Positions 51,787 to 63,060 of a stretch of 64,000 nt of DNA are shown in pieces. Numbering within the stretch: position 1 is the first letter of the stretch; every line of letters starts with the position of its first letter. The position numbers were made by a program, and so were the translations under genes. Origin of the DNA: Lobosporangium transversale (taxonomy: Eukaryota; Mortierellomycota; Mortierellomycetes; Mortierellales; Mortierellaceae); NCBI RefSeq assembly GCF_002105155.1, contig NW_019029015.1, forward strand, positions 310,001 to 374,000. The letters run 5' to 3'. Under the pieces are notes generated by a model, which was not told where the DNA came from, searched no databases, and saw only the letters and a list, made by a program, of their open reading frames with translations.

Positions 51787-51918
51787 GTTTAACGCTACCT
51801 CGTGTAGCTTTTGAGCATATTCACGACTAAGTCCAGAAGCAGTCAAGAAGCGAGAATTGATGTCGGAGATCAAGTCAGCAAGGTCTGAATCGGGTAGAGT
51901 TGTCTTTGAGGATTGCAT
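50127..51918 (-). CDS. HAUS augmin-like complex subunit 4 homologue
   Basis: Exons (minus) 51918-51799, 51677-50629, 50481-50413 and 50301-50127 give 470 residues. Augmin is an eight-subunit complex that recruits gamma-tubulin to the side of spindle microtubules. HAUS4-like signs: an N-terminal SGLSREYAQKLHE; the ETKTLYEPLERL segment; a central acidic/disordered insert; and the conserved C-terminal coiled coil LKILKVSALEHTYNKDTV, then EILDRKQQSLEQQIQQN and RYQSAGDEFNMIVNAYTEI, whose order and spacing fit the animal protein. It is longer than the animal 363 residues because of the insert (about 130-250) with MD-rich and (QS)n runs, the latter from a GAGATT repeat at about 50885-50930. I start at 51918; an earlier ATG in the same frame (52136) would add a poorly conserved extension. 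The homology is remote, so the call is moderate. Confidence 0.75.
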
Positions 51919-52495
51919 GATGAATGGGACATTGCTTTTGAAAGTGGAACAGACAATGAGAAGAGCTGGCAAAATGTTTTCAACAGAATGACTTTCTTGT
52001 TGTCTGTTCTCTTTCCCCCGCCACACTCCCTTCCAAAAAGATTGATAGAAATGTGAACACGCAGCAGACGCGTTTTCTTTTTTTAATAAGGAAAAAAAGA
52101 CGCAGTCCCAAAACCACTGTCCAGAGTGCGATGCCATTCTCTTACGCATGTCCCTCCCTCTTTCTCTCATTTACCTTTCTCGCGACTACCCCTCCTCCAT
52201 CCTAGCTTGAGAAAACATTCCTCTCGATTCAATCTTATTCAAAAGGTATAAGAAATAAGCCCTCCAGCCTCATTTTTGAACTGATCCCAATCTGAAAAAA
52301 AGAGCCATGCAATGACGCGTGCCACTTCTAGTCTTTAAAGTTTCTGTAGCAGAAGCATGCTGCGCCAGACCTTGGACCTACTTATTCACTGCCTTGCGTG
52401 TATACTTTTTTTCTTCTTATTTCTAACAAACATTCTGTAGAATACATTCTTGAACACGACCACCGCCTCATTTCAACTAATACCCAACCCATACC
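51919..52495. promoter_or_regulatory. Divergent promoter region of the HAUS4 and CSN2 genes
   Basis: The two genes are head to head with 577 bp between start codons. No other gene is seen. No consensus element could be assigned with confidence. Confidence 0.55.
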
Positions 52496-54351
52496 ATGAG
52501 TGACGATGATGATTTCATTATGGAGGAGGAAGAAGATGAGGATTATGACTTTGATTACGAGGACGAAGACGGTGACGAACCGGATGTGGACCTAGAAAAT
52601 AAATACTACAATGCCAAAGGACATAAAGAGGACGAACCAGAGACAGCTCTCATCGAATTCCAGGGTGTTGTTGATGCAGAAACTGAGAAGGGCGATTGGT
52701 AAGGCCACGAATGATACAGTGCGAATATTTGACATTGCATTTTTTCCCCTCCCTATTGGAGCCATGAATATATCTGGGCTAACAAGTTGTATTGAATAAT
52801 ATCTCAAATCTAAAAAACAAAACAAACAAAAAAAAAAAAAAAAAAAAAAAAAAAACAAATGAAGGGGATTCAAAGCTTTGAAACAGATGGTCAAGTTGTC
52901 CTTCAAGATGGGAAATTATGACAAGGCAAGTGAGCTCATGGCTGTGCTTTTATTTTATTTTATTTTCCCTCTTTTTCCCATAATCATTTCATTATTTATG
53001 AATGTATGTGTGCTTATTCTGCTTTTTTTTTTTTTTTTTTTTTTTTGTCCATACTTTCACAATATAGACGCTTGAGTACTATCAACAATTATTGCCATAC
53101 ACAAAGTCTGCGGTCACAAGGAACTATAGTGAAAAGAGCATCAACAACATTCTGGACTGTATTTCTTCCTCTTCTGACATGGCGTTTATGGAGAAGTTCT
53201 ACCAAACAACATTGAATGCTTTGAAAGAGTCAAATAACGAAGTAAGGAGAAAGGAGAGGGAAAAAAAAAAAAACTGTGAATACGGTTCGTTTGCTTGATC
53301 TATATCCATGTAAGCCAAATGTTGACAGTTATCCATTTTGCTAATTAGCGGCTGCTGGTCAAGACAAACCTAAAGTTGGCAAAGCTGTGGCTAGACAGAA
53401 AGGAATACGGTCGCTTGTCAAAGATTCTGCGCCAGTTGCACGCATCTTGCCAGGCAGATGACGGCACAGATGATCAGCGCAAGGGCACACATCTGCTCGA
53501 GATCTTTGCGCTCGAGATTCAAATGTACACAGCCACAAAGAACAGCAAAAAGCTGAAAGCGCTGTACCAACAATGTCTCTCTGTCAAGTCTGCAATCCCC
53601 CACCCTCGCATCATGGGCGTCATCCGTGAGTGTGGAGGCAAGATGCACATGAGTGAAAAGGAATGGGATCAAGCCCAGACAGACTTTTTCGAATCATTCC
53701 GCAACTATGATGAGGCTGGTAGCTTTCAGCGCATCCAGGTATTGAAATACCTTGTACTGGCCAACATGCTGATGGAATCACCAATCAACCCGTTCGATTC
53801 ACAGGAGACTGGGCCCTACAAGAACGATCCTCAGATCGTGGCTATGACAAACCTAGTGAGCGCATATCAACGGAGGGACATTCGAGAGTTTGAGAAGATT
53901 CTAAGGGATAACCGTGCGACCATCATGGACGATCCATTTATCCGTTCTTATATTGATGATGTGCTCAAGAACATTCGGACACAGGTCTTGATCAGGTTGA
54001 TCAAGCCCTATACTAGGATCGAGATCTCCTTCATCTCTCGCCAACTCAATATTCCTGCACAGGATGTTGAGGATCTGTTGGTTGGTTTGATTTTGGACAA
54101 GAAGATTGCAGGACATATCGACCAAGTGAATCAGCGGCTGGAGTTACAGAGACAGTAAGTTGTTGTTTTTTATTTTTAATTGTATAACTCTTTGAAGGTC
54201 TATAATTAATTCTTCAACATGAAATCGACGTTCATTATGATTCTTTCAACCCATAAATAGGACAACGGGTACACTGCGATACAATGCTATGGACAAGTGG
54301 TCTGCTAATCTAGTGACCATGTATACAGCCAACATTAATAAGGTCCGCTGA
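52496..54351 (+). CDS. csn2: COP9 signalosome subunit 2 (CSN2)
   Basis: PCI-domain subunit of the COP9 signalosome, which removes Nedd8 from cullins. Exons 52496-52698, 52865-52925, 53068-53241, 53349-54154 and 54261-54351 give 444 residues, as in other eukaryotes. The acidic N-terminus ([20 protein letters not shown]) and ENKYYNAK are typical. [77 protein letters not shown] and [20 protein letters not shown] match CSN2 almost word for word, and DQVNQRLEL closes the PCI domain. Exon 2 ends NYDK at AAG|GCAAGT and exon 3 begins TLEYYQQLL. The frame requires a GC donor at 52926; nearby GT dinucleotides give wrong phases. The gene is intact. Confidence 0.96.
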
Positions 54352-54561
54352 AGGAAAGAAGGGGCGTGTATGTGTTTAGATTAGTGTCTGAGAAATCGAC
54401 CGATTGTCCAAAATAAAAATGTATCACAATATCCCGTGACACATCAATGTTGGAATGAAAGTTCCAAAAATTTATTGGACGAATTTGTGTGTCCAGAATT
54501 GAGAAACTTTCTTTTTTCATCGAAACAAAACATCAGCACCAGCGACTAGCACAGGACCATC

Positions 54562-55844
54562 ATGACCGACTTTGTCAGCATCACCGTCGTCGTTGTGATC
54601 ATTTTCATGGTCTTTCGATGGCTTTCAGGTACAGCAAACTCTACTCTCTCTCTCTCTCACACTCTCTTTCTGTAACAGCACCAGTAGACGTTGCTCATTC
54701 TCTAGATTGACCAGTGATTATTCACCCTTTTATTCTCTCATCACTGACTTTTTTTTTTTTTTTTATTTTTTTTATTAACATGTTTCCATACAGCCTCAGG
54801 AGATAATGCACAATCTAACAGACAAGCACAGAATAGAGGTAGAATCACTCCTCGAACTCAGACACGGCTCGTTAACCCAGAAATGGTATGGGCCCTAATT
54901 ATACATTACTTTTTAATTTTTAATTATATTTTCTCCCTTTCATTTTGACTTCGCCAGCATTGTCTGACTAGCACAAAAAAAAAAAAAAAAAAAAAAAAAA
55001 GAAGCAAGCAAGCAAGGATTGGTTCTTGTGAAGATTGTGTGTGCGTGTGCGTGTGCGTGTGTGGAGGGGGGAGGAGACTTTTATTATTAGATCTACGATC
55101 AGTCAGTTCTCCTACATGACAGGCAGGCGAGCAGGCAGCTCTTGAGATTTTTTTTTTTTTTTTTTTTTTTTTTTCCTATTATTACGGATGGATTGACGAA
55201 CAGACGGAAGTTGTATATCTTTACAGAATATGCCGACATACTAAACGATTACTTTCTATTTCATTTTTCATTTAGGTCGAACAAGTCAGGATGATGTTCC
55301 CTAATATCCCAACGGCGGCTATTCATTATGATCTTCAGAAGACTGGCTCAGTAGAGCAAACCTGCGATAATATTTTAAGAGATGGCGGCACCCTTCCAAT
55401 GGTAATGACAGGAAGCGAAAAAAAAAAAAAAAAAAAAAAAAAAGGGGGGAGATATAACATATCCTATAATAGGCAAAAGATCGTTGATCTATTCGATCTA
55501 TTCATATCTTTCTCACATAATGGAGTCCTTTTTTCTTAATATTATATATACTGTTATCACTATTATTATTTTTTTTTACTTAATAGCCACCTGTAGCACG
55601 GCCATCTACGCCTCCTGTCGCATCAACTTCATCAGCTCCGGCTTCGGGATCATCTTCAGGGGTAGCAACAAACCAATCTGTAAATGGCAATCTGGTTCAG
55701 CGCTTCAAATTGCAGGACGCTGTTGAGAAAAACTATGTGCCTGAAGAACCACAGAAGATCTGGGGAGATAATGCGGAGAAACGTCAGGAGGTTTTCAAGA
55801 GTCGAAAGGAGTATATGGTCCTGCAGGCTAGGAAGTAAGTCTTA

Positions 55845-55877
<33 letters not shown>

Positions 55878-56053
55878 TGTGTGTGTATGTATGTGTGTGT
55901 GTGTTACTCACTGATCATTTAACTTTATTTTGCTAACAATATTAATAAAAAATATTTATTTAATTTTTCCATAGACGATATCTGGAACAGCAAGCACGCA
56001 AGGCAAAGGAAGCTGAGGAGGCTAAAGCAAAGGAAGTCGAGTCAACTGCATGA
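54562..56053 (+). CDS. Cue1-like ER membrane protein with CUE domain
   Basis: Exons 54562-54628, 54794-54885, 55276-55401, 55587-55834 and 55975-56053 give 203 residues. An N-terminal membrane anchor (VSITVVVVIIFMVFRWL, residues 5-21) is followed by a linker rich in Arg/Thr. A CUE domain lies at about 54-94 (VEQVRMMFPNIPTAAIHYDL, ending CDNILRDGG; the MFP motif is diagnostic). After a Ser/Pro linker come RFKLQDAVEKNYVPEEPQ and a basic helical tail, in the place of the Ubc7-binding region of Cue1. Cue1 tethers and activates Ubc7 at the endoplasmic reticulum in ERAD. That role is inferred from architecture and size (yeast Cue1 is also 203 residues). All junctions are GT-AG and the gene is intact. 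Confidence 0.83.
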
Positions 56054-56239
56054 GTTTTTGTTCAAAGATCTATTAATCTGATATGATCTGCTCTGCTCTG
56101 CTCTGCTCTTGCTTTTGTTGTGCTCTGACTTGCTTTGCTTTGCTCTGCACTATGTACGATTTGCTGACAGCGATGGACAAAGTGGTTCTGATTGTTATTC
56201 AGTTAAGATTTAACAAAAATAATTAAATAATTCTCATTT

Positions 56240-56276
<37 letters not shown>

Positions 56277-57265
56277 AGCTTTTGGTGAAATAATATTAAA
56301 ATAAGTATTAATAATATCTTCGACGCCAGTAAGAGAACTCTTTGTAACGAATAAGTGTAGTGAGTAAAAAAAAAAAAAAAAAAAAAAAAGAGTATCAATA
56401 CTCGCGGCATAAACAGACTGCAATAACATGCTTTGCATGTGGACTTAACGCTTTAGTAACGGGGACCATTCGAGGAGGTATCGTTTCGATTAAGATACCC
56501 TTCTTTTATAACGATCCGAAACCTGGTTAGGATTGAGCGCTTTTGACAGTGTAATAACCCATTCTCTTCGAATCCCTCTCTGTCCTAAATCCAAAGATAT
56601 CAAAGTCTTGTTAGTCTTGGGTGCCTCTGACAGCGCCAGCACGCCTTCATTGCCAATTGAGTTTGTCCCTCAAGTTCAAGGTGGTCAATACCGTGTCGGT
56701 TTTCAGTGTATTTGCGAGTACTTGAAGGTCATTGGCACCAGAGAGGCCGTCGAGGGCATCCTCATTTTAAGGAAAATGTAAAAGGATGAACACGTACTTT
56801 CCATACTTGCGAAAGAACTCTATGTTATTTCGGATGTCATATCCTTCATGTTTGGCAATATGGATCTAGTTCTGACTGCTATTGCTTGTTGTTGCAGTGT
56901 GCTCTCCACATTTGCATAAGAAATGAAGGCGTTCTTCCTTCTCCCACCGTCTTTAGCGCTGTGTGGTGTTGTCGGCAGCTGTTAGCCATTTTAACCGACG
57001 ATATAAACTGTGTATTCTATGACTCTCGCATAGTTTCCACCCCATGCCCCTTTAGGTCAACGGTGTCATATCCAGTCATGGCAACTATTAAAACGCACTT
57101 TTCCAAAATTTCCTTGTCAATTCGAAGCACGTGAGAGCTGTGGCCCAGAAACGTAGTTCAGGCTATTTTTGTAACTGATCTGAAGAGCGTTGAATTACAT
57201 TTCTGTTTCTCACAGGCACGGTCTCCCAAAAACCACTTTCTATACTTCATCAACAACACATCACC
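56054..57265. other. Intergenic with a possible decayed coding segment
   Basis: Two T/A runs (56242-56275, 56367-56388) follow the Cue1-like gene. From about 56570 to 56781 the plus strand reads like protein (KDIKVLLVLGASDSASTPSL, then YRVGFQCICEYLKVIGTREA) and stops at 56781. More protein-like text continues in other frames to about 57135. I do not recognise it; it may be an old gene or transposon remnant. The rest includes the CCT1 promoter. Confidence 0.35.
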
Positions 57266-59225
57266 ATGTACGCCACGCAACAGAGCACTAGCTTGTTCCT
57301 TGGTGGAGAGCGTACCTCAGGCCAGAACATTAGAGATCAGAATGGTAAGACATGGATTTCGAATAGAATGTAATACACGCGATTTATTTTTTGTTCATCA
57401 TGGGGTGATCAATGTTTAGTCCTAGAAGGACGTTCAACGCCATATGATACTCTTTTTTTTTTTTTTTTTTTTTTTGTTTCATCCGAGTCGATGGATTAGA
57501 AGACTTGTACTTTTGAAAATCTTGAAATGGATACAAATTGCTTTGCGTGCATCGTCCTAACTTTTATCAACTTTGTGTCACAGTTCTTGCTACATCCTCG
57601 ATCGCCAACATTGTCAAGTCTTCTCTTGGACCAGTTGGTCTCGACAAGATGATCGTGAATGAGATCGGAGTAAGCAAAATTGGAATGATGAGCAGTAACT
57701 AGATGATGAATTTATGAATAGCTCCCTTTGTCGCGCCATTTTTTTTTTTTTTTTTTTTTTTTCTTCTTCCTTCTCTTCTCTTCTCTTTTCGACACTTATT
57801 AGTGATCTATTCCTGATCTCCCTCTTTCCTTCAATACTATTGTCATTTTAGGATGTTACCATCACTAACGACGGCGCTACAATTCTCAATATGTTGGAGG
57901 TTGAACACCCAGCAGGAAAGATCCTCGTTGAGCTTGCACAACAGCAGGATAAAGAAGTCGGCGATGGAACTACTTCAGTCGTGATCATTGCTGCAGAGTT
58001 GTTGAAGAGAGCAAATGAGCTTGTCAAGAATAAAATCCATCCTACGACCATTATTACTGGATACAGAACAGCATCAAAAGAGGCCTGCAAATTCATTGCC
58101 GAACAAATGTCTATCAAGGTGGATTCTTTGGGTCGTGAATGTCTCGTAAACGCGGCCAAGACCAGCATGTCCAGCAAAATCATTGGATCGTAAGTTTTTT
58201 TTTTTTTTTGTGTGACAACAACAATGTATTTTTTCTTTTTCAAAGGGTTCCTTTTCCTGATCAAGTGGATCACTTTATTACCCATTCGTCCCATATTCAT
58301 ATGTTTTTATAGCCATGATGAATTCTTTTCCAACATGGCGGTAGATGCTATGCTCGCCGTAAAGACTACCAACAGCCGTGGTGATCACAAGTATCCAGTC
58401 AAGGCTGTTAATGTCCTGAAGGCTCATGGAAAGAGCGCAACCGAATCCATGCTTATTAAGGGATATGCTCTCAACTGCACAGTCGCCAGTCAGGCCATGA
58501 AGACAAAGATCACCAATGCAAAGATCGCTTGTTTGGACATTAACCTTCAAAAGGTCCGCATGAATTTGGGCGTACATATTCAGGTCGACGATCCTGATAA
58601 GCTGGAGGATATTCGCAAGAGGTAAGGAATGACACCTCCTTTTGATAGAAATGGTTATTGATATTTGAGTAGGACAGAGCTAACATTTAGCTAATCCATC
58701 ACACACATCCTTCGATTTATGGCCATTAGGGAAAGTGACATCACCACAGAACGCATCAAGAAGATTTTGGATACTGGTGCAAATGTTATTTTGACAACCA
58801 AGGGAATTGATGACATGTGTCTGAAATTGTTTGTTGAGGCTGGAGCCATGGCAGTCCGACGCTGCAAAAAGGAGGATCTCCGCAGAATTGCCAAGGCAAC
58901 TGGAGCAACTTTGATCTCAACATTGGCTAATTTGGAAGGAGAAGAGACCTTTGAGGAGTCATACTTGGGACATGCTGAAGAAGTTGCACAGGAGAAGATC
59001 TCCGACGATGAATGTATCCTGATTAGAGGTACCAAGGTTGAGAACTCAGCATCCATCATTCTTCGTGGAGCTAATGACTTTATGTTGGATGAGATGGAGC
59101 GCTCCTTGCATGACGCGCTTTGTGTTGTCAAGAGAACGCTCGAAAGCGGAAGTGTTGTTCCAGGAGGTGGAGCTGTAGAAACAGCTTTGAATATTCATCT
59201 TGAGAACTTTGCCACCACCTTGGTA

Positions 59226-59261
<36 letters not shown>

Positions 59262-59683
59262 GTGTCAATAGCATGTTTCCATAATACTACTAGTAATTCT
59301 AACCATGCTTTCTACTATATGACATAATTCAGGGTTCGCGCGAGCAATTAGCGATTGCAGAGTTCGCTAACGCTTTGCTAGTGATTCCAAAGACATTGGC
59401 TGTCAATGCTGCCAAGGATTCAACTGATCTAGTGGCAAACCTTCGTGTGAAGCATAATGCTTCACAGAGCGATGCTTCACAGCAGGCACTCAAGTGGTAT
59501 GGTCTAGATCTGATTAAAGGCGAAGTCCGTGACAATGTCAAAGCTGGCGTTCTTGAGCCTGCGCTGTCCAAGATCCGTGCTTTGCGCTCGGCAACTGAGA
59601 CAGCACTTTCGATCTTGCGTATTGATGACATGATCACAGTGGCACCTGAGCAACGTGAGCAGGATGATGGCCATGGACATTAA
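57266..59683 (+). CDS. cct1: Chaperonin CCT subunit alpha (TCP-1 alpha)
   Basis: Subunit of the cytosolic TRiC/CCT ring that folds actin, tubulin and other proteins. Exons 57266-57344, 57584-57669, 57852-58189, 58313-58621, 58730-59222 and 59333-59683 give 551 residues, the normal length. Group II chaperonin motifs: [53 protein letters not shown] (ATP binding and hydrolysis), [52 protein letters not shown] and [13 protein letters not shown]. The text between, including [20 protein letters not shown], is the alpha-subunit version. Introns are GT-AG; the fifth begins with a run of about 34 T right after its donor. The gene is intact. The C-terminal EQDDGHGH is a usual hydrophilic tail. Confidence 0.96.
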
Positions 59684-59785
59684 GTATAGTAAATAAAAAA
59701 AAAAAATAAAAAAATGCCTATTGATGGTGATATTATGGTTGTAGTATGCTGTGTCGATATGGTTAATGAATCTGACATCTAGTGG

Positions 59786-59817
<32 letters not shown>

Positions 59818-59983
59818 GCCACCACCACCACCACTTTGAATGTCATTCTCTTTATGAACGGCCAAATTTCGACACCCTCTACAGTCTTTCTTGCATGCAA
59901 AATTAAATTATATAATAGCCGCCCTCAGTTCTAGCTCTTTCTGCTTATTAAATTGTAATAAATCCCACATTTACTTGCCCGTG

Positions 59984-60574
59984 ATGGATGCCTTGTCTCG
60001 AATTTTATGTGTTTTCGTTGGAACATTGGTAAAATTTTATCAACGATGTACTACGGCCATATGCCCTCTGGTCCCAATGCTCGTGTCTTGGCCAAACGTG
60101 GAAGAAAGATCATGGATCAAGGACCAATTTCAAGTCAAGCGTGGCTTCTCTAGCCTACTTGGCCATATTGATAGGATAACCTTTCCGTTTCTACGAGCGT
60201 CTTCATATGACAAGGATGACTGGATTACAAGATATGGTGACTTTGTCATGGGAATTACTGTTGTATGTGACCTTTGCTCGGCATTTATATTTTGCGACGG
60301 AGTGTCCTGGAAGCTGTCATGATTCCTCGGCCTACAAGAGTACACAACTCTATACGCACAAAGACAGGTACTTTTCAGAAGGCGAATGCATCATCGGAGA
60401 TGCGGCATATGGTCTTGCCCTGCCCTTATGATAGGATTAAAAGGCCAAAATCGAAGAGATGAGAAAAGGTTTAATGTGATGCTTAACTCGGCTAGGATAT
60501 ACATAGAGCATGGGATGATCAGCAGGATCCAAGCCCTTCAGCTCTTTGACGTCTCAAGATTTTCAATAGGCTAG
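59984..60574 (+). pseudogene. PIF/Harbinger-type transposase (DDE_Tnp_4) relic with frameshifts
   Basis: Three plus-strand frames in succession give one transposase domain: WPNVEERSWIKDQFQVKRGF, LLGHIDRITFPFLR (first Asp), YDKDDWITRYGDFVMGITVV, CDLCSAFIF; then after a shift near 60290 PGSCHDSSAYKSTQLYTHKD and GECIIGDAAYGLAL (second Asp); then after a shift near 60428 MIGLKGQNRRDEKRFNVML and SARIYIEHG (Glu). The order fits the nuclease superfamily shared with HARBI1. No intact Myb-like partner gene and no terminal repeats were found. Inactive. Confidence 0.75.
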
Positions 60575-60775
60575 AAAAACCGGCGAGCCTATATCATGAT
60601 CAGCATGATCATAATGAGGAGGTACGTTACTGATATAGCGCAAGACTAGTTCTATAATCCCCATTGCCTAAAATATAATGAAATCACAACAGAACAAAAC
60701 CAGCTCTGCAGATTTGCAAATCTTGACGTGATGGATGTGCTTGGAATTATGCCTATACGCTCGCTGTGGATTGAC

Positions 60776-61496
60776 GCCTTTTTTGAGATGAAAGATACGT
60801 TCTTATCAGCAACAGGTAAACTATTCTAGGAATATATCCATTATTGCCTATTCTAACATCTTTTTTCGTCTATCGTCCTGTTGCATATTTCACAGCTAGA
60901 AAAATAGCTTAAGGTAAAAAAACATTGTCCAAGCAAGATTAATACGCTAAAAAAGATTAGCAGCAGAAATCAGTGGCAATAGCGCACCACACATAGACAC
61001 GAGAAATCTTTGACATGAGGTTTTTAGAATGAGCCTTTGTCATCTTATAGATACGTTACCTAGTTGACTGGTACAAGTCAGTCCTTTTATCAGAAAATGA
61101 ATAAATACCTCATGGATGTGGTGTGTGGGCCCACATCTTATTCTCACTTACTTTTCTACTGCTTACTATCTATCTACAGAATATTTTTTCACCTCCTCCT
61201 ACATAAGAGCTTTATCTTGCCAGGTCTGCTACGCGAGCCGAATGTGATGGGAGCTGAAGAGAAGGAAGAAGCCATCGCTCAAACGTTCGAAGAGCGCAAA
61301 GAAGGACTTGTAGTCCTGTGGAAGGAGCTGAGGCATATATATGGTATGTAATAGACAGAGTATGGTGTAATGGATCCCATTATGTAATACCTTATCCTTT
61401 GCTAACCCTTATCAAGCGAAATGTGTAAGAAAAAAAAGAAAAAGAAAAGAGTTCTTTCCGCTTTGAAGACTAGGCCTCTGGTCGATACTCAGGACA
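60776..61496 (+). repeat. Left arm of a large inverted duplication
   Basis: Pairs with 62084-62837 in reverse complement. A 288-bp block (61064-61351 versus 62543-62256) encodes the same 95 residues without a difference. Similarity falls towards both edges, where small insertions and deletions occur. Coding-like pieces (AFFEMKDTFLSATG upstream; REPNVMGAEEKEEAIAQTFE and EERKEGLVVLWKELRHIYG within) sit between plausible splice sites, so the arm seems to derive from an unidentified intron-containing gene. The left copy has a TAG where the right copy reads on (about 60906), so it is probably dead. Confidence 0.88.
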
Positions 61497-62083
61497 TGCA
61501 CCGCACACCGTACTACCGCACTGTTCTGCTGGTACGCTGAAAATCTTGATGCCTGTCAGATTCATTACAGGTCGAAGGCATCCCAGTCAACGAATCAAGA
61601 GTCAGAGTCAGAGTCAGAGCCAGCGTTTGTGGTCCTTAAAGAGAGGCGAGAGAGAGTTGGACATTAGGCTCATGGCTGGGTTGTGATAGAGGTCGTGTGC
61701 TTAGCTTTAGCTTAGCTTGACCTTGCTCATGCACTGCTGCAACCAAAGGGCATCATTCGCCATTTGTTCTTTGTGAATTATTTATTGGTTTTATTATTAT
61801 TATTTTTATTATTATTTTTAAAAAGAAAAAGAAAAAAAAAGATGACTAGGATGAATATGAGGCATATTTAAACAGGGACTTTTGTACATGTACTACAGCG
61901 GCTGGACATTGCTTCCCATAAGAGCTAAATACATACCTTGCTGTAGTAGCTCGACAAGGGCGTGAACGCGACCTTTTGATGTGCTCTTGGGAAAGTAAGT
62001 ACTGAGCGTACTGAGCTCTTTATCGTCATCATCGAGCGACTCAAACTCATGTACGAATGGGTTTTGATATTTCACTCTCGGTT
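61497..62083. other. Spacer of the inverted duplication
   Basis: 587 bp between the arms. On the minus strand 62075-61932 reads FVHEFESLDDDDKELSTLST and GRVHALVELLQQ and ends at a donor-like GTATGT, apparently the next exon of the gene in the right arm. A GTCAGA repeat (about 61602-61620) and an ATT-rich stretch (61790-61820) are also present. Confidence 0.5.
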
Positions 62084-62837
62084 TGTCCCGAGTATCGACC
62101 AGAGGCTAAGCCTTCAGGGCAGATAGAGCTCTTTTTTTTTTCTTTTTTTCTTCTTTTCTTTTCTTTTTCTTTTTTTTCTTACACATTTCGCTTGATAAGG
62201 ACCAGCAAAGGATAAGGCATTACATAATGGGATCCATTACACCATACTCTGTCTATTACATACCATATATATGCCTCAGCTCCTTCCACAGGACTACAAG
62301 TCCTTCTTTGCGCTCTTCGAACGTTTGAGCGATGGCTTCTTCCTTCTCTTCAGCTCCCATCACATTCGGCTCGCGTAGCAGACCTGGCAAGATAAAGCTC
62401 TTATGTAGGAGGAGGTGAAAAAATATTCTGTAGATAGATAGTAAGCAGTAGAAAAGTAAGTGAGAATAAGATGTGGGCCCACACACCACATCCATGAGGT
62501 ATTTATTCATTTTCTGATAAAAGGACTGACTTGTACCAGTCAACTAGGTAACGTATCTATAAGATGACAAAGGCTCATTCTAAAAACCTCATGTCAAAGA
62601 TTTCTCGTGTCTATGTGTGGTGCGTTATTGCCACTGATTTCTGCTGCTAATCTTTTTTAGCGTATTAATCTTGCTTGGACAATGTTTTTTTACCTTAAGC
62701 TTTTTTTCCAGCTGTGAAATATGCAACAAGATGAATTGGCAGGACGATAGGTATTAGAATAGGCAATAGTGGACATCTTCCTAGAATAATAATTTACCTG
62801 TTCCTGATTAAAATATATCTTTCATCTCAAAAAAGGC
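62084..62837 (-). repeat. Right arm of a large inverted duplication
   Basis: Reverse complement of 60776-61496; slightly longer because of extra bases in the A/G-rich part near 62131-62175 and near 62725. It continues directly into the spacer exon on its own strand, so it may be the source copy. Confidence 0.88.
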
Positions 62838-63060
62838 AGCGAATGTATATATATATCTGTATATATATGACGTTTAGAGTTCTACTGCATTTATTGCATT
62901 TCACATAAGCGATTACATAAAGTAACAAGGACCTATTTGTTCTCGAAAATCGTTGATTCGCTTCCAGTTTGACTAATACTTTGATCTCCTTGCTCACAGT
63001 GACAAATACCTGCTTTCATGGATCCATCTCTCGGTTTGCAAAGTCAGTTCGCTGGTGTGG
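62838..63060. other. Short spacer before the crinkler-type gene
   Basis: AT-rich with a TA microsatellite at about 62845-62870. No gene is seen. Confidence 0.4.

Noticed and set aside
51919..52136. Upstream ATG extending HAUS4 by about 73 residues
   Set aside because: The extension has no conserved features and lies in what looks like the divergent promoter; the ATG at 51918 precedes the first conserved helix.
56520..56590. TTCGAATCC resembling a tRNA B box
   Set aside because: No matching A box or cloverleaf could be built around it.
60570..60625. Near-palindrome around ATCATGATCAGCATGATCAT as a transposon end
   Set aside because: No partner copy was found on the other side of the Harbinger relic.
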